Source of the DNA: Amoebophrya sp. A120
Taxonomy: Eukaryota > Sar > Dinophyceae > Syndiniales > Amoebophryaceae
NCBI GenBank assembly: GCA_905178155.1
Contig: CAJINV010000004.1
Location: forward strand, 1,391,072 to 1,455,071
Length of the DNA stretch: 64,000 nt
Reading direction: 5' to 3'
Numbering within the stretch: position 1 is the stretch's first letter; each line of letters opens with the position of its first letter. Below are positions 1 through 11,400 of the stretch, piece after piece. Position numbers and translations under genes: made by a program. Under the pieces are notes generated by a model, which had not been told where the DNA came from, did not search any database, and saw nothing but the letters and a program-made list of their open reading frames with translations.

Positions 1-614
1 CGATTCATCGCGGTGCCGTGCCCCCACCGCGGCGCCGCTCGTCGCGAGCGCTGCGCGGCGCTCCTCGCGGGCTTCGTCCATAGCGACCCTGTTCTACGTC
101 AGCTTCGCCGATCGCAATAGCCGTCCTGTGCCCGCGGGCCGCGCGGATCGCGATCCTGTGGCCCGCACGGATCGCGGCCGGTTCGCATGCTAGCGTCGCC
201 GGTCCGCGCCGCGGCTGCTGCTTTCTTATGGCGCACGGGCGTGGGCTTCGGCTTGGCCGAGGCGCGGCCGTCCGTATCTGCGGTAGCCCACCGACCAGCA
301 GGGCGGCGCAGCTCGCATGGCGCTCTCGAAGCAAAGTGTGTCGGTCCTGGAGTAACAAGAGCGTCTCGGTTTCAAATGCGTATCTCTGTCACCGCGTGAT
401 CAAAATCTTCCAACAGCTGATCCCTAGATCGTGCAAAGTAAAATCGTTCCAGAAATGAAATTCCAATCGCGAATCTTGTCAAGAAGATTTGCCGAAAGTG
501 CGCGCAAAGCAGTGTTGAAAAAAATTATCCGCGGAGATTAAAAATACCAAAACAGGTGGTTTTTTTCGCGCTCGAAAACTGTATGAAACTCGCTTCCGTC
601 TGATTTTTCACATT
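1..614. other. GC-rich start of window, no supported gene
   Basis: Positions 1 to about 350 are very GC-rich and contain degenerate short repeats around GGATCGCGATCCTGTGGCCC and similar words. After about 360 the composition drops to that of normal intergenic DNA. Short open frames exist on both strands, but they overlap each other and none shows a recognisable domain. I see no RNA gene. The last 100 bases are AT-rich and are probably the leader of the gene starting at 615. Confidence 0.5.
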
Positions 615-3134
615 ATGCCTTCTTCGCCGAGTCGTGCGCTCGATCAGCGCATCCGGCGCACCACCGTAACCGTCGCCACTCTCGGGGGCGATCCCATCTT
701 GGAAACCCATGCGCAAGTCGTGCGGAAGGAGGCTCAAGAGAAGAAGCAGACCACTACCCGCCCCGGGCGCGCGCAAAAAGTGCGCTCGGAAGCGACACTT
801 CTCCTACCGGAAGATTATTTTTGCCCTACGTCCTCACGACGTCCAACCGATACTTTTTCTTTTCGCAGCAGCCAGCAAGAACGGCACCTTTGCACGCTGG
901 AGGATGTCGAAAAGCTAGCCGTGGAGCGGTTGGAAGCGCTTCGGGACGCCCACCTGGAGGAGCGACGGGCGGTTTACGCGTCCGCGTGCGGCTTAGAGGA
1001 CGAGCGGAAGTTTTTCGTTCTGCAAGAGTCCTCGCGTGTATGCGCAGAAGGAGTTCATCTTCCTCGCAGATTCGACCCGACAGAACCAAAACAAGACCGT
1101 AGCTGTCCCGAGACTTCTCCGTATACAACTCCCGCGCCTTGGACCGACCATCGCATCCTGCGACAGGCGCTGGCGGGGTGTTACGGTCAAGGTGCAGCTG
1201 CCCAATCCCCGGTTTTCGACTGCGCCGAGCTGTACCGCGGTCGCTGCGAGGTCGGGGGTGCGCCGGGTGTCGCGAGAATTCTCGTTCACGAGGGGCAGAA
1301 CTCCAGCTCGTCCGGTGGGCAAGGATTCTCCGAGGAACTCCGGAAGCACTTGCGCGGTGCAAAATCCTCCTTCCGGGCGAGGAAAGAAGATGCGGTAGAC
1401 CACGGCGAGAAAATTCCCCAGCAGCACCGAGGAGCTACCCAAGGTCATAGTACAACTCGCAGTTGTAGCGGTAACCACAGTTCTTCCGCGTCAGGATCCG
1501 GAGTGGATGATCCCAAACAGGCCGCTGCAGCCCCCCTGCAGGACCCGCGAGTAGTAGAGACATCAAGCACCCGCTGCAATTTCATGCGCAGAAATCATGA
1601 TCAACAACTCCGTGACCGCTTCACCCGTTACCTCTCGCCGGGGAAAGTGCATCTGTGCCGCTGGGAACTAGACGAAGCGAAGTGGGGACCGGTGCTGCGA
1701 AATTTCGTCGACGTGGAGGAATTCGATGAAAAGGCTGTGCTGGCTTTCACCCTGGTGCTGGAGAAAACGAATGTTGAGCAGGATTATTTTAACAAGGGAG
1801 CCAAATTATATGGCGACGTAGGACCACGGGACGACTTGTTGCTGATTCCGATAGACCGGCTGGGTTCTTCACCCGGAGGCTTTTTGGTCCCGGTGCAACG
1901 AACGATGAACCGCACGCCTGCGAACAACATCACACTTGCCGATGGGGTCATAGAAGATGAAGACGTCGACGCGTCAACAAACCAGGTACGCACCTTTTAC
2001 GCTTCTCCGCAGACGCGGAGCTTTTGCCAAAACTCGGTGAAGACAACTAAACGTCCATGCGGTGGCGACGATGAAGTGGGTAAGACGAAATCTGAAAACT
2101 CGAAGGCCTTCTCTTTCACTTCTGCTACCGAGGAAGCGAGATTCTGGGCAATGGTTGATTTTTGCTGCGAAAAAGCGGCGGAGCGGTGCTGGGGCGGCGG
2201 GGTGGTCGAAGTGGTGGCGGCGCTTGGTTGTACTTGCTGGGATGTTGAACAAAAGGGGTCTACTTCGTCCCTTGATGGTGTTCCGACCACCCAAGCTGAT
2301 GCTGGAGGGGAAATAACATCCCGCTGTGTTCTCAGTACGCCGCAACCCGCCCTTCCGTTCAGCGCCTGGCTTCGCGAGCGGCAGGAGACGGAGGTGAAGA
2401 AGACGCTGGTGGAGAACTTGTACCTGCTAGACCTCCGTGCAGGCGGGGACGAAGTTTGTGAAAATAGTACCCTCGTCCCCGAAGTAGATGAAGCACATGA
2501 TGCTTCTATCTCCGCTCTCGTTTCCTCTGCCGACAGAATCCGGTTCCGGGAGATACGGTCGCGGGCGGGGCAGATTCGAGAACAACTCGCGGTCGTGGAT
2601 CGGAAGTACGAGCATCTTTTTGGCTACTTTGAAGCGCTGGAATTGCACAGAAGAGAGGCTGGTGCAACGGATGCACTGGCTCGGTTGCCGGAAGGGAGCG
2701 ACGAAGAGGCATTGCAGCGGCAGGTGGAATGCGGATTATCTTCGCCGTTTGTGCTGATTCCTACCCGTGTGGAGGAAACAGGAAGCGACTCGTTTCCGGC
2801 AGAAGAGGAGAAAATTGTTTCATATTGCGAGCAAGAGGAATTTTTCGCTTCTGATGAAGAAGGTATGGAGGGCGAAAACTGCGTGGTTTCGGTTGACGAT
2901 GCTGCATCTACCGGCTCAACAGCGGCACGCGATTTCTGGGACGCCGGCGAGGACGAAAATTGTAGTGCAAAACTGATGCGCGACGAAAGCGACCCAGTGC
3001 TACCAGAGAACGGCGCTGACCGAGAAGATTTTAGAGACCTACAGTCACTTTTCAAATCGACTCCAATAGATTCCCTTCCTTTATTTCCACTCGAGCTCTC
3101 TATGCTCGTGAAAGACCGTGGGTATAATTATTGA
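615..3134 (+). CDS. Intronless gene, 839-residue protein of unknown function
   Basis: A single open frame of 839 codons begins at an ATG at 615 and ends with TGA at 3132-3134; an AATAAA-like word follows the stop. I do not recognise the protein. The first 90 residues are basic. A Ser-, Gln- and Ala-rich, probably disordered stretch covers about residues 235-320. A more ordered part (about 325-430) contains hydrophobic blocks such as AVLAFTLVLEKTN and DDLLLIPIDRLG. A segment near 640-680 could form a helix or coiled coil. The last 150 residues are acidic. There are no membrane segments or signal peptide. The length of the frame in GC-rich third-position context makes it a real gene. Unlike most neighbours it contains no intron or introner, so it may be young, retroposed or simply spared. 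Confidence 0.8.
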   Translation: MPSSPSRALDQRIRRTTVTVATLGGDPILETHAQVVRKEAQEKKQTTTRPGRAQKVRSEATLLLPEDYFCPTSSRRPTDTFSFRSSQQERHLCTLEDVEKLAVERLEALRDAHLEERRAVYASACGLEDERKFFVLQESSRVCAEGVHLPRRFDPTEPKQDRSCPETSPYTTPAPWTDHRILRQALAGCYGQGAAAQSPVFDCAELYRGRCEVGGAPGVARILVHEGQNSSSSGGQGFSEELRKHLRGAKSSFRARKEDAVDHGEKIPQQHRGATQGHSTTRSCSGNHSSSASGSGVDDPKQAAAAPLQDPRVVETSSTRCNFMRRNHDQQLRDRFTRYLSPGKVHLCRWELDEAKWGPVLRNFVDVEEFDEKAVLAFTLVLEKTNVEQDYFNKGAKLYGDVGPRDDLLLIPIDRLGSSPGGFLVPVQRTMNRTPANNITLADGVIEDEDVDASTNQVRTFYASPQTRSFCQNSVKTTKRPCGGDDEVGKTKSENSKAFSFTSATEEARFWAMVDFCCEKAAERCWGGGVVEVVAALGCTCWDVEQKGSTSSLDGVPTTQADAGGEITSRCVLSTPQPALPFSAWLRERQETEVKKTLVENLYLLDLRAGGDEVCENSTLVPEVDEAHDASISALVSSADRIRFREIRSRAGQIREQLAVVDRKYEHLFGYFEALELHRREAGATDALARLPEGSDEEALQRQVECGLSSPFVLIPTRVEETGSDSFPAEEEKIVSYCEQEEFFASDEEGMEGENCVVSVDDAASTGSTAARDFWDAGEDENCSAKLMRDESDPVLPENGADREDFRDLQSLFKSTPIDSLPLFPLELSMLVKDRGYNY

Positions 3135-3648
3135 AAACGAATAAAATCGACAAAATGACTTTATGTATTGTTCCCCAATCATTATCAAAAAAATCCTGCT
3201 ACGTATGCGCTTCATGCTTCTACATGTTTCCACAACTGATATTGTTCCAATAAGCAGTCAACCTGCAGGCTTCTTCTCCAGCGGCAAAATGAGCTGGAGA
3301 AATGTTTCGCAGTAAGATCTGATGGAATCCATTTGTGAACAACAAGTTTTCTTTTGCGATCCTGAAGTGACAGAGTCGAAAACCTTTTTCATCCGCGGTT
3401 GACGAGATCCGTAGTACTGAAACAAATCACGGCAGGATCACAAAAAATTCAGATGTCTGTTTTGGTTGTTGAATGATTTTCTTTTGCTGTTTTCTGCATT
3501 TCATCCCAGGGCACTGAAACAAGGTTCAAAATTAAGTCGCACTTCGAAGATAGTCTCACCCTTTGTTTTCGATTGCGTTTTGCACAACAGTAGAATTAAG
3601 TTTGAATTTTTCTACTTTACTTTCTCGGAAAACTCTTAAAAAAGAAAC
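3135..3648. other. Intergenic region between the 839-residue gene and eIF3d
   Basis: AT-rich spacer of about 510 bp. It should hold the 3' untranslated end of the first gene and the leader of eIF3d. I see no gene, RNA or introner in it. Confidence 0.6.
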
Positions 3649-6600
3649 ATGGGCCTGTTCGTGTTGCCAGAAGATACCGGTGCCGGTTGGGGCCCGAGCG
3701 GCGAGTCGTCGTCGTCCCTGCCGAAGTATCCGATCGAGAACATCAACAGGTATTGAATAAAGATTTTTTTGTAGTTGTTTTGCATGCGAAAAACGACGAT
3801 ATACCATGTACGTGATATCGCTACGCAAAAGTGGTCTCCTTCCCGAAAAACACAAACTCCTCACCCCAGATACCCCCCGGCGCGCGTGGGTAAAGCTTGC
3901 GACTTCACCCAGGCCACCCAGGACCGCATTCGGCAGATGCAGGCGCGTGACGCGGCACAGGGCGGCAATATGCAGGGCCGAAAACAGAACACCTGGGCGC
4001 AGCAACAGCAGCCGCTCGTGGTCGAGGACGGCTATAACTTGGTGGACACAAAAGCGAGCGCGCGGAAGAAGCAGAACAGCGGCTACGCACAGAGGAGCCG
4101 ACCGAATTATCAGCAAAGTAGAGAAGCTAATGTCAGATTTATTTGTAATGCGTAGAAATAGAATTAGAATAAAATACAGCTAGACCTAGAGCTGCAGATG
4201 AAGTAGAAGTCGTGTATGAAAACTTGTCGTGCGCGAAGCGGAATGAGATGAACCTGTGCTGTCTAGCGTGATATCCTTGTTCCGTCAAAACCTCCAACCA
4301 AAATCACGCCCACAGTGAACCAGAACGCGATTAAGCAGCAGAACTACCAGGAGGGTATTTTGGGTAAAAACGCGAAGACCAAGCCCACCGACCCGAAGAA
4401 GGCCGCCGCGGCGAAGGGCATATCAAATGCAAAAATGTCTGGGTCTGGAAGGATGCAAGGTTTGCCATGCACATTTTGCATGACTCCTGATGTCTGCGAT
4501 GCATGCCCTAGCATCACAGATCTTGTGAGGGCTTTCTGATGCCTATACCGTATGAGAAATGCCCTCTCGCCGGGGCCAAAACCAGACCTCTTTTGCTGTT
4601 CATGCAATACAGATTTTTGGATAATGCAGACGAAGCATGACAAGTTGCATTCTTCCAGACCCAGACACTTTTACAGTTGATAGGGCAAGGGGAAGGGCAA
4701 GGGAAAAGGCTTCAACAACCGCCGGGGCATGCAGGCGCCGACCTTCCGGGACTGGAGTGTGCCCGTCAAGAACGATTGGGAGACTTTGGTGGAGTTCCCT
4801 TTGACCGGGTTTGTCAAGATGGGCTTGGACGCAAGACAGGTGAAAGCCGAGGACTTGGTGTGGTGCGGAAAGCTCTACCACGTCAGCAAGGCCTTCGACC
4901 GGGTGAATTTTCGGCAGGCAAAGCAGCTGCCGGTCGCCAACGACGTCAACTTTTACAACGTATTCTGGTTGATGATATGTTGCGATTTCACTTTTTACAA
5001 AAACACATTATGTTATCCTTTTGATGCTACACCAGTGTTTATTTGCATGCACAAACAAAGTCACGTGGAAAATAAGATCAACATCAAGCACGTCAAATTA
5101 CGCATGACAACAAGAACCTTCTCCCAACAACAGCCCACCACCACCCAAGACGAGACTATTGAGGCTCTGATGACCGACGACTCCAGCATTGAGGTCGCGG
5201 GAACGGATCACATCCTCGCCTGTCTCATGGCCGCGGGGAGAAGTGTGTACTCCTGGGATGTTTTGGTCCAGAAGATCGGCAACAAATTGATCTTCGACAA
5301 GCGCGACGGCGCGCCGTGCGATTTCACGACCGTGAACGAAACCGCGCAGGAACCGCCCAGCTACAACCCGGAAGACAAGGACAGCATCAACGCACCACCC
5401 AAGCTGTCCCGGGAAGCCGCACGTACTTATTTTTTGGAAAAATTTTTTCGTGGCTGATTTGGTGACTAAAGTTATTTTTCAAGAACACGTGTGCATGACA
5501 ATTCCTGATCATAGTGCTGTGTATGTGTTTCGGCCTTACAAATTCCACAACTAAAAACAGGTGTCAACCAGAACTTTTCCGAGTGCGTCGTGGATCGCAA
5601 AATCGACCCGGAGGAGCACGAGCCACACCCTTTTGGTGACGACGAAGAAGAGGAAGTGTCGGCAATCTGCTACCGATACAGAAAATTCACCCTGCCAGGT
5701 ATCTATAATTAAAGTAACTGTGTGCTTCTTCAACACTGGGATTTGATGACATATATGCACCTCACCACCTGCTGGCTTTTCTTCGCAGCAGCACTACAAG
5801 CTGCTGTGACAATTATGTTTGGAGTTGCGGACGACCGGCGCTGTGCAGGAGGATGAAATTTCAACGAGACGATCTTCAAGCACACAAGAATACACAACAA
5901 ATAGCCACGTCGAGTTGTGTCAAAATATGAAAATAAACCACAGGTGACAAGAAATCTCCGGACCCGCTCCGACAGCAGGACGTGGCGATGGTGGTTCGCG
6001 CGGAAGTGAGCGGAAAAACCGCCAGCCAGTACGTGTCCGCAAAGTGCCTGAACTATTTCGAGGCGATATTCTGAGTAAAAACGTCCCCACCCCAGAGTTG
6101 TGATGCAAATCTGCATGCCAAAAAAGTTTCTCATGCGGAACCCCATGAGAAGCATTTTCTAGCCGTGTTTGGGAATTTGTGATGCTAGAATCAGCATGAT
6201 GTGCTAGATCTGTGATGCTTTTCAACCAGCTAAACAGGATTACGCTACGAGGACAAACTTGTCATGCGAAACAACCAAAGCTGGTGGATTTGTTATAGCA
6301 GATTCGTTCCGCATCTTGACTGTGTTGTGGGGACGTTTTTCCTCAGGATAGGCGAAGAATTCCACTATCACGTGGCGACAACACTTGGAGGCGCAGCCCG
6401 GTGCGGTCTTGGCGAACGAACTGAAAAACAACAGCTTCAAACTCGGAAGATGGGTGGCGCAGGTATAATCAATCTACAAAAATGTATCGCCACAGTGAAA
6501 GTAGGTCTGGCACCAGTGGACCGTGTCTGTACTTAATTACATGCGGGATCTTTTTACCACAGCTAGATGCCGTGGGCATTACTCAAAAACTTGCATATAT

Positions 6601-7236
6601 GACATGAATACAGGCTATCCTCGCCGGTTGCGAGCAGATCAAGCTGGGTTACGCCATGCGGCAGCGGGAGTCCGACCCCATGTTGCACGAGCTGGTGTGC
6701 GTGCAGGCGCAGCCGACCAACCAGCTGGCGTCCCAGATTTCCCTCTCCTTAAACAACGCGTTTGGCATTCTCCGGCACATCATCGACACTTTGCGGGACC
6801 AGGAGGATGGCTCGTTTATCTTCCTGAAGGACCCGAACAAACCGATCCTGCGACTCTACTCCGTGCCGGACGGGTGCTTTGATCCGGATGAGGAGGACGA
6901 GGAGGAGGAAGATGGTGAGGACGAAGAGGACGCGTCGGATGATATCCTGTGTAAAAACGTCCCCACCCCAGAGTTGTCATGCAGATTTGCCATGACAGGA
7001 ACATTTGTGATGCGCAACCCCATGACAGGCATTTTCAATCGTGTTTGGGAACTTGTAATGCTGTGAACAGGCTGAGCAGATGATTCTGTGACGCGGCTGC
7101 ACTTGCTAACCTGCACTACACTGCATAGTGCAACTTGTCATGCGTGACTCACAAAACTCCTAGGTTTGTGTTGCAAAATCCCAATCCTGACTCTGATGTG
7201 GGTACGTTTTTACTCAGGATAGATGACGACGCATAA
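3649..7236 (+). CDS. EIF3D: Eukaryotic translation initiation factor 3 subunit d (10 exons, 3 introners)
   Basis: Subunit d of the eIF3 complex, which helps load mRNA on the 40S ribosome; in animals this subunit also binds a subset of mRNA caps. Exons: 3649-3749, 3870-4117, 4316-4420, 4688-4959, 5134-5422, 5561-5698, 5944-6066, 6356-6462, 6614-6942, 7227-7236. They give about 573 residues (human protein 548). Family signatures I recognise are the N-terminal GWGP, the block [19 protein letters not shown] followed by FDKRDG, the [10 protein letters not shown] block, the [12 protein letters not shown] block, [33 protein letters not shown] and the acidic tail rich in Asp and Glu. Six introns are GT-AG. 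The other three are repeat elements at 4421-4682, 6067-6350 and 6943-7221; removing each with one 5-bp repeat copy keeps the frame. The last introner leaves only 10 coding bases in exon 10. The identification is secure; a few intron borders could shift by a few bases. Confidence 0.95.
4421..4682. mobile_element. Introner, family B, TSD GGGCA (eIF3d)
   Basis: 262-bp element whose left end TATCAAATGCAAAAATGTCT is inverted at the right end (TIR reaches about 38 bp with mismatches). GGGCA occurs just before (4416-4420) and just after (4683-4687). Element plus one TSD is 267 nt. Its removal joins a Lys-Gly run of eIF3d in frame. None of the six possible cut positions inside the duplicated GGGCA gives GT-AG. 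Confidence 0.93.
6067..6350. mobile_element. Introner, family A, TSD GGCGA (eIF3d)
   Basis: 284-bp element with ends TATTCTGAGTAAAAACGT and the inverted ACGTTTTTCCTCAGGATA. GGCGA flanks both sides (6062-6066 and 6351-6355). Seamless removal joins FEA to KNSTITWRQ, matching the eIF3d family. A GT and an AG inside the TIRs look like splice sites, but using them would leave 17 nt and an in-frame TGA. One cut position in the TSD would allow a GC-AG border. Confidence 0.93.
6943..7221. mobile_element. Introner, family A, TSD GATGA (eIF3d)
   Basis: 279-bp element ending in ACGTTTTTACTCAGGATA, with GATGA at 6938-6942 and 7222-7226. It lies in the acidic tail of eIF3d, 10 coding bases before the stop. 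It has the same length as, and a nearly identical interior to, the element at 39035-39313, which points to recent copying. No cut position in the TSD gives GT-AG or GC-AG. Confidence 0.93.
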
Positions 7237-8494
7237 AGAAGAAATTCAAGTTGCGGTCAGATCAACATCTTCCCTGGTCGTGCTGTCCTCTCAGTAGAAG
7301 ATGTTGACATCACCAGGGGAATTTCAAAAGTGCTTCTTGAACAAGATGGCGCGGCTAACGGTGAATTTCTACACGGAAGAGTATGAGTAAGCACTTTTCG
7401 TTTTCGACGCGACCTCCAAAGGAACATCAACATCATCGACAATCGGAGATGACACTGACAACTACCACACCGTCTTCCCACGACCGTCTCAACAAGCAGG
7501 AAGTGTACTGTTAAAGCAAGCAGCCGGAGTCATGAAGAGATCGTTAGGAAGAGCCAAAACGATCCGCGCGGTTCATCTCTTCTAATGCTCTCGGCCGAGC
7601 TAGCTGTTTTGCGATGCGACAAGGACGAAAATTATGTGTCAAGAGGAGAAGTCTTCTTGCGTAGGTTTTCTTGTGCAAGGGGTCGGCTCGTCTGATGCGA
7701 TGAAGAATAACCCATATTTTTATTTTGCTTATACGAAGTAGAACACTACACGACCATGGAGTTATCAAGAGCACAGAGACTGTTTCACAGTCGGACATCA
7801 AACTTTTTCACTTTTATTTCACCAAGCAAACTTACGCTGCAAACTCAAATGAGATTTTCTTCACCATCTCATCGCAGGATAGTACAACTTCACACGATAA
7901 TTTGATACGCTCAACACTTCGAATCCGTCGGAAGAATTTTCAACACCGTTGAATCACACGCCGGTTTGTTTCACGGTGCACAGATTTTACGGTGTTTTGT
8001 TGTTCAGAATTTATTTCCCGGGCGCACCGCGGTTGTGGTTTTTCTTCTATTTTTAAAATGAACACAGCGCGTATAATTTTATCGTGTTTCAACAGCCGCG
8101 TGCCATCTCGTCGTCGTTGTCACAGCACGACAAATAAACCCGAGCAAAAAAAAGTGGCCGATGAAGGTTCAAAGTCTACTTCCGAGAGTGCAGCGCGTTC
8201 TTTCCAGTGTGGAACACAAAAAGCGCGAAGAACTTCTGCTGTTGTTATAAATTCTTCAATAGTTCTGGTCGATTGCTGCAAAAACCTCTATCGCTCTTGA
8301 TCTCGAAGTCTACTTCTACCTAGTTGGCCGCGGGAGTTGAAGAACTACAAACTCGCAACTGAGAGAAAAATATGCCCCCAAGGAGGACGACGCAGCGGTT
8401 GTTTAGAAGCGAGCTTTCCTGATTCGCTTCCTCGCCTAAGCGGGACGTCGCAAACACCGCTTTATTCCCGCGGATCCACCAGCGAGAACATAAC
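7237..8494. other. Intergenic region, no supported gene
   Basis: About 1.26 kb downstream of eIF3d. A 102-codon frame on the + strand (7992-8300) is rich in Ser, Arg and Lys and shows no domain; I do not treat it as a gene. No introner or RNA gene is visible. Confidence 0.5.
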
Positions 8495-11400
8495 ATGATT
8501 GGGTCCCCGGGCAAGATTGCGAAGGCCCGGTACCAGGATGCCTTTGACTCGGACATTTTCGCGGCGCCCGCCCGGCAGCAGCAGAAAGCCTACCCCGCGG
8601 GCTACCGCCGCGACCAGAACACGGCCGAGCTTTTCGGCGAGGAGGTATTTGCCCGCGACCTGAAAAAGCAGCAGGGCACCTTCGAACCGCGGGCGGATCC
8701 GCTGTCCCCGAGGAGGAAAAAGTTGCACTTTCTGCAGGGGGGCTCCGTGCCCGAAACGAATCAGCAAGACTTCGAACGGCTGCAAGGGTATGGGCAGGGC
8801 CGGGCGCAGGTCGGGTTTACCGACGACACGGACCATATTGCTATCCCCGGGGAACAAGAGGGAGTTGTTCTTTTCAGTCGGAAGGTTTTGTTTTCATCGT
8901 GTCTGTCATGATGATTTACGTGCTTTCCGATTTACGTTCTATCCACAGGAATGGTTTAAAATTGGTCACCGATGGCAGATATAAATAGTCTAGTTGAAGA
9001 ACGCTTCATGCATGACAAAAACCCGCCGACTCAGAATTTTTCTCTCGAACAAGAACCACGGCAGCCATCCTGTCGTAAGGAGACATCAGGTGGGAAAGGG
9101 AAAAAAGTGTTTTTCATGGCACTGATTCTGGTGGTTGCTAAATAAAATCACCTTCTCCTGCATACCAACAGTACGTCAAGGTCTAACTGCGAGTGATGCA
9201 TGTACTTGCGCTCTCTGGTCGTGCACAGTTCATACCTGTTAATACCTTGCCACCGCGACGGCCGTGTGAGCTTAATAACTAGAGGACTACAGCACCGTGG
9301 CTACATACTAACGTAGCAGCAAGATCATGAAAAAGGAGGTTTTCCTTTCCATACTGAGAGCTGGAGAGCCACATATTTCCCAGCCACGCCAAAGTAAATG
9401 CGGAGGAAACGCAGGTACGTGATGCTTGAAGAAAAAGGATGCGTAAAACACAGTTTGGTTGGCGGACTTCTTTGTGCGCGTCACAAACTTTATTATTGTG
9501 TCGTCCCCGTCGCGAGGTAGTTTGCGTGAAAAACAGAGATGTAGTCCTTTTCCTCGCTAGGCACCAATCATGTTGTGGTGCACCATTTCGACTACTATCT
9601 CACTGTCACTAACATCAGGGCAAGTACCAGAACAACAAGATAACGCCGCACTGCTTCAACTGGTTTAACAGCGAGCCCGTTGCGAAGCCACCTCCAAGCG
9701 GGTATTATAGGAAAACTTTTTTTTGGGGATATTCATATTTTGTCATGCGCACTCACTAGCTTGAACAAAATTGTCATGTCAATCTCCAATGTCATAAATC
9801 GAAAATGTTGAATCGATTGTTGAAAAGTTCTATAGTTCGCCAAAAACAAACCACCGCAGCGCCACGAGTTCCGTGACACACCAGGATCGGGCCTACGCCG
9901 AGAAGGCGAGTCATCTGTTCGAGCATGAGACGCCATTGCCGCCCTCGCTGGAATATGCTGTGCAAAAGTATCGTACTCGTATAAATGCAGGTCTTGCATT
10001 TACAAATTTCTTTGTTAAGGCAAATCAGCATTACAAATTTTATTTCTCATGCTGAGAAAATTTGTAATGCATTTATACGAGTACGATACTTTTGCAGTTC
10101 ATATGGAATCACAGCGGGAAAACTACCTTTTGTGGAAATGAAACCTTTTATCCTGAGTAAAAGCGGACCCACACCATAGTTGTCATGCAAATCTGCATGC
10201 TTAAAATGTTTGTCATGCGGAGCCCCATGAGAAGCATTTTCTAAGGGTGTTTTGAAATTTGTCATGCTCCAATCAGCATGAGAGACTAGATCTGTAATGC
10301 TGCTGAACTAGCTCAAACAGCACTACACTACGCGTCCAAATTTGTCATGCGAAACAAGCAAAGTTGGCCGATTTGTCTAGCAGATTTTCCATCTTGACTC
10401 TGGTGTGGGTACGTTTTTACTCAGGATACCTTTGGGCGGGGACTCAGTGTAGCTGTGATGGACAGCAGATCGATCAGCATGTCGTGCATGTTCATGTTGT
10501 AGTTGACAAGAACGCAATAATACTTGTACAGGCCTCAAGAAAGTTGTGGTGCACATGATCAGAAGCTGCAGCGTTCTTCCGGCACGACAAAAGTACTTAC
10601 TTGATCCGGTGACGCTACTAGCCACAGTAGAGTGCTAGAGGGAGCAGAACAAAGCTGCTCTGGTACACTCGCTACTGCAATCGGTTTCCACTTGCATACC
10701 CGGCGGCAATGTCTCAAGAGTCCGAGGATTTGAGAAGAAGAAAAGCAAATCAGTACGATGTTGTCGTGTTTCTTGTACGGTTCTGGCTGTTGTGCATGAC
10801 AAATTTATTTGCGACTGTTCGTGGTTGTCGTCGTGAAGGATAAAAATTTATGCGCAGGACAACTTCATCAGGTATTACTCGGATCTTTTCGGCAGAGAAA
10901 CGCCGGCAACAGGGAAAGACGCTCTGGCCGCGTATCATCCGAAGCCGCTCGCTATGAGAAGAAAAAGTTTATTTGTGTTGCAGAGCTTGCACTAGTACTG
11001 ATTCATTATCATTGCATAACAGGAGCGTGTTTTCATTTCGTTGTCGCTACTGGGCAAGCGTAGCGGTAAGAGAAAGAGTTTAGTGTTTTCTGCAACACAA
11101 TAACTTTTTTTCTTCCAAACTTCCGAGCCCTGAAGCCAAAATCGCAGTGCACGGGGAGTGGACCTATGAAGGGGGAAAGATTATCACCGAAGAAACTTGT
11201 CATGCGATGAACTATCAGAGACAGAGATCCTGCTTTTGTGCAGCTACTGCAATGACTGTTCCATAGATCTCTGCATTGTCACATTCCTGTAAAGTAGACT
11301 TGCCAGCAGTATGCGCCCAGCTATGCAAGCTAGACGATGTCGTCCTCGTGATAATGAATTTTATTTCTCTCGATAGGTGCGATGCTCGAACAAACGCGCG

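Noticed and set aside
826-1478. Minus-strand frames of 161 and 178 codons opposite the first gene
   Set aside because: Shadow frames of the 839-codon gene; no independent support.
6067-6350. Ordinary GT-AG splicing at the GT and AG inside family A TIRs
   Set aside because: It would leave 17 extra bases, shift the frame and create an in-frame stop in eIF3d.
7992-8300. 102-codon frame between eIF3d and the large gene
   Set aside because: Low complexity, no domain, no clear start context; kept as intergenic.
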